From the IMG/VR virus record IMGVR_UViG_3300032235_000653, positions 1 to 64,000 of that record: a stretch of 64,000 nt of DNA; one strand, given 5' to 3'. The position numbers and the translations under genes were made by a program. Numbering within the stretch: the first letter of the stretch is position 1; each line of letters opens with the position of its first letter. Below, one piece after another: positions 50,262 through 59,423 of the stretch. The DNA comes from a virus. The notes below the pieces were generated by a model. That model was not told where the DNA came from, ran no database searches, and saw nothing but the letters and a program-made list of their open reading frames with translations.

Positions 50262-51733
50262 GATAGTACTTTTACTCCGTATAATTGTTCAAATCTGTTA
50301 GCGTCCTTACGGTCATTGACCATAGGCTCGCCTCGAATGTTTAGACTAGTATTTAATAGCATAGGGCACCCCGTCATAATAAACCATTTTTCTAAAAGTT
50401 GTCTGATTCCTGATCCATCCGGCGGCACAGTCTGAACACGACTAGTTCCGTCATAATGCACAACAGCAGGAAATAAGTCAGGATTCCTGCACTGACTGAT
50501 GACTTGCATATACCTACTGTTATTCCAATTACAAGGGATGTCGAAATAATTATCAGACAGTTCCTCCAAAATAACCGGCGCAAAGGGTCTGAATTTTTCT
50601 CTTTGTTTAATTTCATTTACTCGATCCTTGATATCACTGCCCCGTGGGTCAGCTAATAAACTCCTATTTCCCAATGCTCGGGGGCCAAATTCTGCTCTGC
50701 CAGATGCCACTCCTACAATACGATTAGATAATAGTTCATCTAATAGAGCATTAACAGGATAAGGCCCAGGTATGTTATGACCTAAATAAGCATTTTTCCA
50801 ATTTATCTTTTTTCCATATGCCAAAGCTGCGGCACCCAGACTGGAGCCAGCATCACCAGGATTAGGCATGACCCAAATGTTTTTAAAATATTCACCCAAT
50901 CTATCATTGACTTTACAATTTAAAGCAACACCGCCCATATAAACTAAATTGCTGCTCCAATTAAAATCTTTGGCGCGGCGCATTACATTTAGTATCAATT
51001 CTTCTGTTAAGTCTTGTGCGCTGGCTGCAATGTCCATATCCCCGACGTAGGACAAATACTTTTGTTCTATGCCAGCGTGAAGATTTTCTTTAAATTTAAT
51101 TTGCCATTCGTCGGATAAAAATTTAGATTTAAATAAATCAGTGAACACAGGTGCACCATATGCAGCCATGCCCATCATAATGTATTCTTCTTCATTGGGT
51201 TTTAGTCCTACCCGTTCTGTCATTGCACTATAAAATAATCCAATGCTGTGTGGATATTTTTGGCGCCATAATCTTTTATAAACGGCTTTTCCTTGATTGT
51301 ATTCTGCTGCCCAAATACTTATTGTGTCCCATTCCCCTATAGCGTCAATTACAACCACTGTGGCTTTAATAAAAGAGCTTGTTTGAAATCCTGCAGCCGC
51401 ATGGCATAGGTGATGATTGAAGTTGTACACACGCTCTGGATCGAGCTGGCCACCTAACTGCTGAGTTAATATTTGTCGAGTGGTAAGTTTGTTCCACTCA
51501 ATACCCTGTCCTGCATACCACTGACGCAGTTGTTTTGACCAAGGGCGCTCATAATATGCAATTACTCCTGGACCATAATCCGACACATCATCTAATAACC
51601 CTTGACAAAAGTTGGGATCGTTTTTCTTTTTCGAATAGCGTTCCGAATGCCCAGCAAACAATATCTCGCCGTCTGGTGAAACTACTGCGGCGGCTGCATC
51701 ATGAAATCCTGCAGATATTCCTAAAATATTCAT
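50258..51733 (-). CDS. Carbamoyltransferase (NodU/CmcH/TobZ type)
   Basis: 491 residues. MNILGISAGFHDAAAAVVSP is the typical start (His and Asp of the ATP/metal site); FNHHLCHAAAGF carries the His pair; GGVALNCKVN, MPNPGDAGSSLGAAA and AEFGPRALGNRSLLADPR are family motifs. The enzyme activates carbamoyl phosphate with ATP and carbamoylates a hydroxyl, often on a sugar. Slightly shorter than NodU (about 560). Cyanophages are known to carry such genes. Its position right behind the radical SAM genes suggests the same product is carbamoylated. Confidence 0.95.
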   Translation of the reverse strand: MNILGISAGFHDAAAAVVSPDGEILFAGHSERYSKKKNDPNFCQGLLDDVSDYGPGVIAYYERPWSKQLRQWYAGQGIEWNKLTTRQILTQQLGGQLDPERVYNFNHHLCHAAAGFQTSSFIKATVVVIDAIGEWDTISIWAAEYNQGKAVYKRLWRQKYPHSIGLFYSAMTERVGLKPNEEEYIMMGMAAYGAPVFTDLFKSKFLSDEWQIKFKENLHAGIEQKYLSYVGDMDIAASAQDLTEELILNVMRRAKDFNWSSNLVYMGGVALNCKVNDRLGEYFKNIWVMPNPGDAGSSLGAAALAYGKKINWKNAYLGHNIPGPYPVNALLDELLSNRIVGVASGRAEFGPRALGNRSLLADPRGSDIKDRVNEIKQREKFRPFAPVILEELSDNYFDIPCNWNNSRYMQVISQCRNPDLFPAVVHYDGTSRVQTVPPDGSGIRQLLEKWFIMTGCPMLLNTSLNIRGEPMVNDRKDANRFEQLYGVKVLS

Positions 51734-51831
51734 TTATAGATAAAAGGATCTCGCTTGCGTAATTCTTTAAGTTTTTTTCTATATCGAATTTCAAGCACTA
51801 TTCGGTAGTATAAATTTTTAATCCATTTCAT
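51730..51831 (-). CDS. 33-residue basic protein
   Basis: ATG at 51831-51829 with an agagga ribosome site, TGA at 51732-51730 overlapping the carbamoyltransferase ATG. Sequence starts MKWIKNLYYRIVLEIRYRKK and ends KRDPFIYK: a short amphipathic basic helix. The context (correct ribosome site, late-type promoter upstream, ATGA coupling) supports a real gene. It may be a membrane-associated or regulatory peptide. Confidence 0.6.
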   Translation of the reverse strand: MKWIKNLYYRIVLEIRYRKKLKELRKRDPFIYK

Positions 51832-51846
51832 AGTTGAATCCTCTTA

Positions 51847-52947
51847 CTATTTATTGATCAAACTACTACTATAATCATAGCCAGGTTTTAATCGTTCAAT
51901 TTGTTGCTGGTAATAATCTTTGTCTGTCCATGTATAAGGATACACAGATTGCAAAATATTTTCCGACCCATCGTCGCATTGTATAGCATAAATGTCCAGA
52001 TATTTTGACAATATAGGCCACACTTCGCTATAGTTGGTTGTGCCAAAGCTTGTTTGTAGATCAACTTTACCAACTGGATGATATCCAAAATTATATTCAG
52101 GATTTTCTGGGTCAAAACCGTTTCTGACTAGCCATGGACGAAAGCCAGACATTACGTTATCGTACCATGGCGCCATACCGTTGTAGCAAATATCTTGTGC
52201 CCATTCGATATCAAATTCACCACTATAATAACGTAAATGGGTTATAGCTTCACAGACTGCTTTATCGATGTCTATGCCATTTTCATCTTTGAATACTTCG
52301 AATAGAGTTTTACCAATTTGAGACCAATGCAAATAAACTTCTCCAAATTTTCTATCATATCTTTTTTCATCGAAAGTTGTTTTGTATTCTGCAGGAAATT
52401 CATATCTTTGTGCATTTAAAAATGTGGTAATTTGACTGGGTCTAACCCACTCGGGTGCGGTTATTTTTTTACGCTGACTGAGCACCAGACTTTCTGCTTC
52501 GTGACACAGATTATTCAATTGTCTGATTGCAAACTTTGTTGTATAATCAGCTCTTTTATAATAGTCACTGAGTCCCCAAACCGTGCCTTGCAATATTTCA
52601 AAATGATTATGAAGTTTATTCATCAAATCATGATCGAGTTTTAAGGTATGGGAATCTCTGAGTGTGTCTGGCAGAAATACTTCTTTAATCTGATATTCTT
52701 CGCCGAAGAAACTGTTTATTTTGTTTACTGCCCACGCCAGCTCAGAACAAATAAATTGCAAATTTCGTTGACTGTCCGGAAATCCTAAAAAACAAAAATT
52801 CTTTTCTAGATACTTGTTTTGTCTTAATAAGTCTTGCAAGGCCACAAACCATTTCTGTGCCATGTTATGGTCATATACGTCGATTATATAATCTAGTGTA
52901 TCTGATTTAATCAACGGGTTACGCAGTGTTACTATTACTTTATTCAA
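51847..52947 (-). CDS. Unknown protein directly downstream of the radical SAM array
   Basis: 366 residues, soluble, helical, with aromatic-rich regions. No cysteine motif or known domain is visible. Segments such as KFGEVYLHWSQIGKTLFEVF and ICYNGMAPWYDNVMSGFRPW near 205-275 look conserved in style (Trp/Tyr/Asn-rich), with an N-terminal MNKVIVTLRNPLIKSD strand. It overlaps the first radical SAM gene by eight bases, so it may be the partner or substrate of these enzymes; this is inference. Confidence 0.6.
   Translation of the reverse strand: MNKVIVTLRNPLIKSDTLDYIIDVYDHNMAQKWFVALQDLLRQNKYLEKNFCFLGFPDSQRNLQFICSELAWAVNKINSFFGEEYQIKEVFLPDTLRDSHTLKLDHDLMNKLHNHFEILQGTVWGLSDYYKRADYTTKFAIRQLNNLCHEAESLVLSQRKKITAPEWVRPSQITTFLNAQRYEFPAEYKTTFDEKRYDRKFGEVYLHWSQIGKTLFEVFKDENGIDIDKAVCEAITHLRYYSGEFDIEWAQDICYNGMAPWYDNVMSGFRPWLVRNGFDPENPEYNFGYHPVGKVDLQTSFGTTNYSEVWPILSKYLDIYAIQCDDGSENILQSVYPYTWTDKDYYQQQIERLKPGYDYSSSLINK
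51848..51855 (-). promoter_or_regulatory. T4-like late promoter candidate (AATAAATA)
   Basis: Minus-strand AATAAATA overlapping the end of the 366-residue gene and 16 bases before the ATG of the 33-residue gene. It could drive the small gene and the carbamoyltransferase late in infection. Confidence 0.4.
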
Positions 52948-54229
52948 TCGAATTCCACCATTCTAATACTTCAGGTTTTGTTGAAAGTATATCACGCATA
53001 GTATAACTATCATTTCGAATTTGTTCAAGTCTTTCGATTCTTGCTTTTCCTTTACGCAAGCCAATTTGATAGTCATCGGGCCACTGTTCTGCAAATGTAG
53101 GTCTAGTTTTTAGCTGGGCAAGGATATCCTTTAAGGCGCCGCCTACTACGGGTACGAGTTCATCTATCCATGGATCTAATAGATTCCTGGGCAGTGATAA
53201 AGGTGACATAACTATGTCCGGACTAAAACTAAAAATTACTTTCGCGAGAATATCGACTTTTTCTTCTTCTGCAAGTCGCTGGATATTAATAACTTCGAAC
53301 ATGCCGGGCAAAGTGAGCGTAAAGTCAATTCGCATTTGACGTCGGTGACTAGCGATTTTAGTTCCTTGGCGGAAGTTCTCAAGCCATTCATTGTAGTTGA
53401 GACCTGTTCTAATGTATTCGCCAATCGGGCCTGTGCCGTCGATGCTTGCACAAATCTGCCAATCACGAAGCCTGTTGAGAATATCACTATAAAGATTAAT
53501 GCCTTTATAATTAATTCTTGATAAATTAGTGTTATACCTAGCATAGACATTTGGGCCATCTCCTAACTCTATTATTCTTTTCATGTAGCGCCAATGTTGT
53601 TCGTACATTAAAGGTTCGCCACCAACCCAATATACTTCTTCAACTCGATGCTCTTCGACAGCTTGGCTAAATTCTGCTTCGACTTGATTATCTTGAAATT
53701 GTTCAATTTGTTTTTTGATGTCAGGTTGCATCCAATTATTCTTTGGATCTGACCAATTGATCATGTTGTGCTGACGTTGTTCACTTTCCCATGAACTACT
53801 TAACATGTCTCCACACATTCGACATTTAAAATTACAAAGATTACTAAATCTGTAATCCCAACTCACAGGCTTCATATCTGTTGAGCCGTCGGGCTGTGTC
53901 TTTTCCATTGCCTCATTGTACTTATGGCCAAATAACTGATTAAAATAGCTACGGTAAACGCTGGTGTTTAGTAATTTGTCATTGCATACTTCACACTCAG
54001 GCAAAGTTTCCCCTGCCATCATGCGACGACGAACAGACTTCATATGCTCGCCATTCCAGTGCTCGTCTAAAGTGACAGGTATATACTTTCCTGTACCTGC
54101 ACTAGTATCAATATACTGTTGAAAATTTTGTGCAGGTTCTCGACTCGCGCAACACATCCTGCGTTCTGTTTGCGGACTTAGATATGTATGTGTCCATGGA
54201 GCCATGCACAGTGTCGCAGGTTTAGTCAT
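52940..54229 (-). CDS. Radical SAM enzyme with N-terminal twitch-like Cys region (array member 1)
   Basis: 429 residues. The N-terminal region has CMAPWTHTYLSP (C8), MCCASRE (C26, C27) and PECEVCNDK (C79, C82), the pattern of a twitch auxiliary-cluster domain placed before the core. The core site is NLCNFKCRMCG (C132, C136, C139), with VGGEPLMYEQHW as the GGE motif. Closest in layout to the proteins at 55373 and 56575 (double-Cys type). Probably binds two Fe-S clusters and uses SAM to generate a radical. The substrate is unknown. Confidence 0.92.
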   Translation of the reverse strand: MTKPATLCMAPWTHTYLSPQTERRMCCASREPAQNFQQYIDTSAGTGKYIPVTLDEHWNGEHMKSVRRRMMAGETLPECEVCNDKLLNTSVYRSYFNQLFGHKYNEAMEKTQPDGSTDMKPVSWDYRFSNLCNFKCRMCGDMLSSSWESEQRQHNMINWSDPKNNWMQPDIKKQIEQFQDNQVEAEFSQAVEEHRVEEVYWVGGEPLMYEQHWRYMKRIIELGDGPNVYARYNTNLSRINYKGINLYSDILNRLRDWQICASIDGTGPIGEYIRTGLNYNEWLENFRQGTKIASHRRQMRIDFTLTLPGMFEVINIQRLAEEEKVDILAKVIFSFSPDIVMSPLSLPRNLLDPWIDELVPVVGGALKDILAQLKTRPTFAEQWPDDYQIGLRKGKARIERLEQIRNDSYTMRDILSTKPEVLEWWNSIE

Positions 54230-55358
54230 TTAAATCATTGACCCAGTAATTTTTAATTATGATATCATCTTCTAGTATTTCAGGCTGTCTTAATACGTCT
54301 AAGAATTCTTTATATTGTGGATGATTCTTATCGCTAACATTTCTTTCTTGAAATTCTTGTTGCGACCATGTATCCCAGTTCCACATTTTTCCTATTCTAA
54401 TAATATCAAACCCAAGCTGCTTGGATATCTGTACATAATCGGAAATTTCTTTGTAGTTATTTAACTGAGCAACAAAGTCTGCAGACACTTGAGTTTTAAA
54501 ATTATATTTTTTAATTAAATCAATTACCCAAGCGCAATTTTCTAATAGAGTTTGCCAGTTTCCGTTTACCCTGTTTTTCTCATATGTTTGTGCTGTTCCA
54601 GCATCAAAACTAATTCTTAATTCAGTTATGTACGGCAAAAACTCTATTAACAAATCTTCTTTCTTTTTTAAATAACTACCATTGGTCTGAATAATATTCT
54701 TAATAAATTTGTTTTTCGACTTGGCAATATATTCCCACAGCTCAACATATGCTTTGCTAATAAAGGGCTCGCCGCCTGCCCATCTAATTTGTGTGGGTGT
54801 CGAAATATTATCTATTAACAGCGTTTTAATTTTTTCGACTATTTTCTTATTAGTACTTGCCATCGGTCCTGTATTATTATTAACAAGATCGGTACGACAA
54901 GAAGGACATACAAAATTACAAGTATAGTCAAAATCAAAAATAATTTCTTTGGGTATTTTTTTTACTTTTGCTTTCTCTGTAAAGCTAACAGAATCCAGTA
55001 ACACAAACTCCGTAGTGTCAGACGCAGAATTAAATTCTGTCTTATCTAACTGATTAAAAAACATCCCGCATATATTTGAATTACAATACGAATATCGGTT
55101 ATTTAAAATTTCAGTTCTAATAGACATTGCCTCATGAGAATTCAACAAATCGTAAACATTATCATAATCTAAGATACTGCCAATGGACTTTGGTAACCAT
55201 GCAGGACTCAAACAAATATAACTTTCTCCAAATTGATTTACTACTAATGTTTCCCAAGGATAATTACATCTTCTAATAGATTTAACTTTTTTATCAAATA
55301 AAATTTGATTATTATTTTTTCTTTGATAATAGTCGGAAAACAAAATTACTCGTTCCAT
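54222..55358 (-). CDS. Radical SAM enzyme, divergent array member 2
   Basis: 378 residues. Cysteines C31 (RRCNYPWETLVV), C49 (YICLSP), C92 and C97 (YCNSNIC) occupy the N-terminal twitch positions but with altered spacing and only a single Cys at the second site. The core site is YTCNFVCPSCR (C147, C151, C154); the GGE motif is WAGGEPFISK. More AT-rich and more Asn/Lys-rich than its neighbours, so it may have a separate history. It overlaps member 1 by eight bases. Confidence 0.9.
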   Translation of the reverse strand: MERVILFSDYYQRKNNNQILFDKKVKSIRRCNYPWETLVVNQFGESYICLSPAWLPKSIGSILDYDNVYDLLNSHEAMSIRTEILNNRYSYCNSNICGMFFNQLDKTEFNSASDTTEFVLLDSVSFTEKAKVKKIPKEIIFDFDYTCNFVCPSCRTDLVNNNTGPMASTNKKIVEKIKTLLIDNISTPTQIRWAGGEPFISKAYVELWEYIAKSKNKFIKNIIQTNGSYLKKKEDLLIEFLPYITELRISFDAGTAQTYEKNRVNGNWQTLLENCAWVIDLIKKYNFKTQVSADFVAQLNNYKEISDYVQISKQLGFDIIRIGKMWNWDTWSQQEFQERNVSDKNHPQYKEFLDVLRQPEILEDDIIIKNYWVNDLND

Positions 55359-55372
55359 CGATACTCCATAAA

Positions 55373-56578
55373 TTAATTGTAACCCATTGCTTTGGCTATT
55401 TCTGGATGAGTATCCATAAAGTTTTGTTTTCGATATGTATCTGTGCGCTTCATATTGTTTAAAAATACTTGCCCATCGCTGCCTGCACCATTTTCAATAA
55501 ATTTAATTACATTCTCAATTTCTTGATGATGTTCCTTTGTATTCCAAAAAGTTGTTTTGAGTTTATTTAAAACTAATTCTCTGGCTGCGGGCGTTAATTG
55601 CTGAATACTCATATGATCAGGGCTGTGCAACATATTAAAATAAATGCTGTCAAAAGGTTTAGTGCTTGCCCATGCCAGTAATTCATCTAAGTAATATACA
55701 TTTTGAATATTAATAGTGAAACAAAGTTGAGTAGTAATGTTAGGCGTGTCAACATCCCGTGCAAAATGAACTCCGTCGATTATTTCATTGGCTTTATCCC
55801 AGTCTGCACCGTATCGTTCATATTCAAATCTTACGCCAACATTGTCGATACTGAATGCAATATCTACACGGCCAAAATGATTCCATAAAGCTGATTTTTG
55901 TATGCCCAACCCGTTAATAGTTGCATTGGTGTTATAATGAATATCAATGTGTTTACTATGACCTGTAGCTACTGCATATCGCAGTAGCTCCCAATGTTCT
56001 TCGATTAACCAAGGCTCACCTCCGGTAAATTCAAAATACTTAATATTGGGCAGCAATGATTTTAAATTCTCCCAAAAATCAGGACTTTCCTCTGGCCATT
56101 TACCTTGTTTAAGCCAAGTATATGCAACATGTTTTTTCTTATCATATCCTTGCGGCAAATACTCCAATTCTTCTGCCGCCCACTTACTACTGCTCCAGCT
56201 GCCGCATATCCTGCACTTTAAATTACAAATGTTGCCCAGCTTTAAATCAATGAACCACAATTGATCAGGTACATCGTTTTGCCAATCAACCAATGGGTAT
56301 AACTCTTTGAGTCTGACTTGACTGTGAATACGTTTACTAGTCCTGTTTGCTGCTTCTTCATCCCAGCATAATTTACAGGTATTTGGTTTTTCGCCGCGGC
56401 GGAATTGTCTACGTAAGTTTTGCATATACTCGCTGGTATATGCATCTTGTAATGTATGTCTTCTAAGATCAATACTGGTAATATCTTCTCTTGCAAGACA
56501 ACAAGGTCTTGCGGTGCCCATTGGACTGGCTTCTATACTAATCCATGGCAACATACAAATACTATTAGGTAGTGTCAT
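55373..56578 (-). CDS. Radical SAM enzyme with N-terminal twitch region (array member 3)
   Basis: 401 residues. N-terminal region ICMLPWISIEASPMGTARPC (C8 to C26, then C27) and NTCKLCWDEEA (C68, C71); core NICNLKCRICGSWSSSKW (C118, C122, C125); GGE motif in FTGGEPWLIEEHW. It lies in the double-Cys subgroup. A 14-base gap separates it from member 2. The C-terminus carries no SPASM-like Cys cluster, so the auxiliary cluster must be at the N-terminus. Confidence 0.92.
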   Translation of the reverse strand: MTLPNSICMLPWISIEASPMGTARPCCLAREDITSIDLRRHTLQDAYTSEYMQNLRRQFRRGEKPNTCKLCWDEEAANRTSKRIHSQVRLKELYPLVDWQNDVPDQLWFIDLKLGNICNLKCRICGSWSSSKWAAEELEYLPQGYDKKKHVAYTWLKQGKWPEESPDFWENLKSLLPNIKYFEFTGGEPWLIEEHWELLRYAVATGHSKHIDIHYNTNATINGLGIQKSALWNHFGRVDIAFSIDNVGVRFEYERYGADWDKANEIIDGVHFARDVDTPNITTQLCFTINIQNVYYLDELLAWASTKPFDSIYFNMLHSPDHMSIQQLTPAARELVLNKLKTTFWNTKEHHQEIENVIKFIENGAGSDGQVFLNNMKRTDTYRKQNFMDTHPEIAKAMGYN

Positions 56579-57912
56579 TTATTTTTTAACTCGCTTAATT
56601 CAGGAAATGTATTCCAAAAGTTTTCTCCCCTAAGATTATCAATTAAATTAATTTCTTGTTTAAATTTATCCCAGTGCTGTGAGCCGTCAGTGGACATTAG
56701 GAAATTAATGACGCTCTTGAATCCGGTGGTTGCTCGTTTCAATGAGTCTTGAGGTTCTAACCATTCTATGTGTTGTTCATACGCAGGCTTAATTACACGT
56801 TCTTTAAATTCTTGTGGGAATATATCAATCCTATACCACTCAGGACTTTGGCAAATATTCACATTAAAATCCTTGGGTTTAATAAACCCCATGTCGACCC
56901 ATTCTTTATGAAAATCTAAGACGTGTAATACATTCATGGAACTAATAGTGCTGGCGATATAAAAATCTACATGCGGCACTTCTTCTAACATACGTTCACG
57001 ATTACGAACTGTTTGTTTCCAGTCTGTGCCTTTTCTCATTAATTCTGCTCTAGTACCGCTGGCATCCAGGCTGGCGCCTACCCCCACTGTTCTAAAATGT
57101 TTCCAATACTCGAATACGTGTTTATCTTTGAATGCTAATTCGCTAAAGTTTGTATTGTACTGAATGCATACGTCTGTTCGGCCTGCTTCAATAAGTTTTT
57201 CTAATAGATAATAGTGTTCCTTCATAATCAAAGGTTCACCGCCTGCAAAATAAACTTGTTCCAAGTAGGGAATATGTTCTTCCATTTGTGCAATCATATA
57301 ATCTTCGTCGCCGGCAGCATATTCAATTCTGGCCAAATCTTTGCCATTTACGTCAGGTACTCTATTGAATAATTTGACATGATCATTATACCAGTTACTG
57401 CTAAAAACAGGACCGCACGTTCTGCAACGAAAATTACACAGATTACTAAATCTAACGTCCCAATATCTAATCTTAAATTCTGGATGTGTTCCGTCTGGCA
57501 GTGTTTTATCTACGTCTGCAATGTTATGTCCGTAACTACGATTAGCATCATAGCGCATACTAAAGAATCCGTTTTCTTCCTGTTCGTAACATTTGGTACA
57601 TTGTTTGACTGGCTGATCTGCCATCATCAATCGTCTAATTTCTTTATAGCCTTCTTGATTCCACACTTCTTGCATTGAGTTCTTTTTTAAATTCCCAATT
57701 GGATGAAAATATTCTGCAAGGCAACAAGGATATACCCTGCCGTCCGGATAAGCATGTTGGTGAACCCATGGCAACATACAAAAAGATTTACTGTTCGTTA
57801 ATCTGTTGATTTGAGTTTCTGTTAGTGTTTCAGAATCTGCAAATAATGGTTTCCTACTATTGTAATCGTAACCACGTTTATAAAATCTATCAGTTTTTTT
57901 ATCTTCGCTCAT
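56575..57912 (-). CDS. Radical SAM enzyme with N-terminal twitch region (array member 4)
   Basis: 445 residues with a 40-residue charged N-terminal extension. FCMLPWVHQHAYPDGRVYPC (C45 to C63, then C64), QCTKCYEQEENG (C105, C108), core SNLCNFRCRTCGPVFSSNW (C159, C163, C166), GGE in FAGGEPLIMKEHY. The best match in the array to the usual C-x-x-P-W-x-H ... P-C-C form. It overlaps members 3 and 5 by four bases each, a strong sign of one operon. Confidence 0.93.
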   Translation of the reverse strand: MSEDKKTDRFYKRGYDYNSRKPLFADSETLTETQINRLTNSKSFCMLPWVHQHAYPDGRVYPCCLAEYFHPIGNLKKNSMQEVWNQEGYKEIRRLMMADQPVKQCTKCYEQEENGFFSMRYDANRSYGHNIADVDKTLPDGTHPEFKIRYWDVRFSNLCNFRCRTCGPVFSSNWYNDHVKLFNRVPDVNGKDLARIEYAAGDEDYMIAQMEEHIPYLEQVYFAGGEPLIMKEHYYLLEKLIEAGRTDVCIQYNTNFSELAFKDKHVFEYWKHFRTVGVGASLDASGTRAELMRKGTDWKQTVRNRERMLEEVPHVDFYIASTISSMNVLHVLDFHKEWVDMGFIKPKDFNVNICQSPEWYRIDIFPQEFKERVIKPAYEQHIEWLEPQDSLKRATTGFKSVINFLMSTDGSQHWDKFKQEINLIDNLRGENFWNTFPELSELKNK

Positions 57913-59258
57913 AGTGTACTATACCAATCTGCTAAAGCAGGAAATGTTTTACAGAAGTCTTTACCTCTGCGCTGATCGTACTGTGTATAAAATTGTTTGA
58001 AATCACTGCGTAATTTAGATAGTTCAAATGCATCGCTGTGTGGAGTTTTTACAACATCCAAGTAATCTACTAATCGTTGTAAATGATTTATTTCATGTTC
58101 GTGTAAATAGTTATTCCCTTTATGTCGAACAAGAAAATTAACTAATTGATCTTTATATTTTGATTTAATGTCATCAGGCAGCACTAATGGGCTTTGAAAA
58201 CTAGGAAAACGTAAAATATTTAAAGTAAAATTAGGATAATCTCGGCCGAATTCTTTCTTTAAGTCTACTAAAGTATCTAAGAAATCAGGCAATGTGTCCA
58301 GACATAATGCATTAATTGTACACATCACATGCAGTCCGCGAAACTTTTTACTTTTTGCAAGCTTTATAACATTTTCTAACCACAAAGTATAATTTAACCC
58401 ATCTCGTATATATTCTGCTTGAACATGATCGCTTTCGTTGCTGGTATATAAATCCATTTCTAAACCATCTATGCTATCAATCAATCTGTCGATATCAACT
58501 TGATAACCTAAATTACTATTAATGGCTAAACGGGTTTGGCTTTTGCCTTTGTTAGATTTAAACCAATCAATTAGCTTCCAAGTCTCTGCACTCATTAATG
58601 GTTCCCCGCCAGTGATTCGCAATTCTTTAAGAGTTCTATGTAAGTCGCTTTCCCACCATTTGTGAAATGCTTCTGCATACGGATTAGTTTCGCCAAATTT
58701 ATATAATTGACTGCTGTCGTGCGTATGAGTAAAATGATTTCTGCCGTCACTGACAAGATTGGTATAAGGCCCGTTACGCTTTATATCATTTACCCAGGTA
58801 CTACTGAACGCAGGATTGCAGTAACTACAAGCAAACTGACAAGTACGATCAAACGCAATTTCGAGAGTTTTGAGATCAAAATCTTCTCGGGCAGGTGTTC
58901 TGTATGCATATGCCAAGTCTTCATCATTGTAAATTACAGTTTTGTATACACGATCACTTACTGCATCTCGGCCCATGTCTTCGATCTTCCAGCAATACTC
59001 ACAACCAGATGGACGCTCACCTTTTTGCATTTGTTCGCGTTCCATCTTTTTCTTTTGAGTATTGTGTAATGCCTTGGGATTTCGTTCGACATCATCGATA
59101 TCTACTTTGTGCGGCAAAGGATGGTGGCAACTAGTAGTCATTCCGCTACCTAACCATATAGTAGCATTATACCACTTAGCTCCGCAAAAAGATTTCGATT
59201 TAATATCGATTACTCTGCGTTTGTAATCTAAATCTGTTTCATTGTTTATTCTTGGCAT
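57909..59258 (-). CDS. Radical SAM enzyme, S-C-x-H-P subtype (array member 5)
   Basis: 449 residues. The N-terminal Cys region differs from the double-Cys group: SFCGAKWYNATIWLGSG (C25), TSCHHPLPHKVD (C44 with a following His-Pro), then ALHNTQKKK and GCEYCW (C86, C89). Core: RTCQFACSYCNPAFSSTW (C140, C144, C147). GGE is RITGGEPLMSAETW. The same SC-x-HP, HK-x-D and ALHNT elements are found in member 7, so these two are close paralogs. Confidence 0.92.
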   Translation of the reverse strand: MPRINNETDLDYKRRVIDIKSKSFCGAKWYNATIWLGSGMTTSCHHPLPHKVDIDDVERNPKALHNTQKKKMEREQMQKGERPSGCEYCWKIEDMGRDAVSDRVYKTVIYNDEDLAYAYRTPAREDFDLKTLEIAFDRTCQFACSYCNPAFSSTWVNDIKRNGPYTNLVSDGRNHFTHTHDSSQLYKFGETNPYAEAFHKWWESDLHRTLKELRITGGEPLMSAETWKLIDWFKSNKGKSQTRLAINSNLGYQVDIDRLIDSIDGLEMDLYTSNESDHVQAEYIRDGLNYTLWLENVIKLAKSKKFRGLHVMCTINALCLDTLPDFLDTLVDLKKEFGRDYPNFTLNILRFPSFQSPLVLPDDIKSKYKDQLVNFLVRHKGNNYLHEHEINHLQRLVDYLDVVKTPHSDAFELSKLRSDFKQFYTQYDQRRGKDFCKTFPALADWYSTL

Positions 59259-59319
59259 AGTTGTTAAATTTAGTTATAAAATCATTTATTAGTTGTTTAT
59301 GGGCGGGTGTGAATGTCAT
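59239..59319 (-). CDS. Candidate 26-residue ORF between radical SAM genes
   Basis: ATG at 59319-59317 overlapping the stop of the next-listed 35-residue ORF (ATGA), stop at 59241-59239 inside the start of array member 5 in another frame. Codes for MTFTPAHKQLINDFITKFNN plus six residues. The tight coupling is suggestive, but it is very short and could be chance. Confidence 0.3.
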   Translation of the reverse strand: MTFTPAHKQLINDFITKFNNYAKNKQ

Positions 59320-59423
59320 TGCATTCTCACTATATCATGCTCTATTATTTCGAAATAATCAGGATACCAATTAAAGAATTCTAAATCATTGTCTTTTAAC
59401 GAGTTAATTTTAATCTTTTGCAT
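59316..59423 (-). CDS. Candidate 35-residue ORF between radical SAM genes
   Basis: ATG at 59423-59421 within the last codons of array member 6, TGA at 59318-59316. Codes for MQKIKINSLKDNDLEFFNWY and 15 more acidic/aromatic residues. This is the only gap in the array, and it is filled by two chained tiny frames. No leader motif of a known peptide family was recognised, and no strong ribosome site is visible. Confidence 0.35.
   Translation of the reverse strand: MQKIKINSLKDNDLEFFNWYPDYFEIIEHDIVRMQ

Noticed and set aside
53236-53559. 107-residue frame with a possible membrane segment inside the first radical SAM gene
   Set aside because: It lies wholly within a well-supported gene on the same strand in another frame, without a ribosome site or conserved features.
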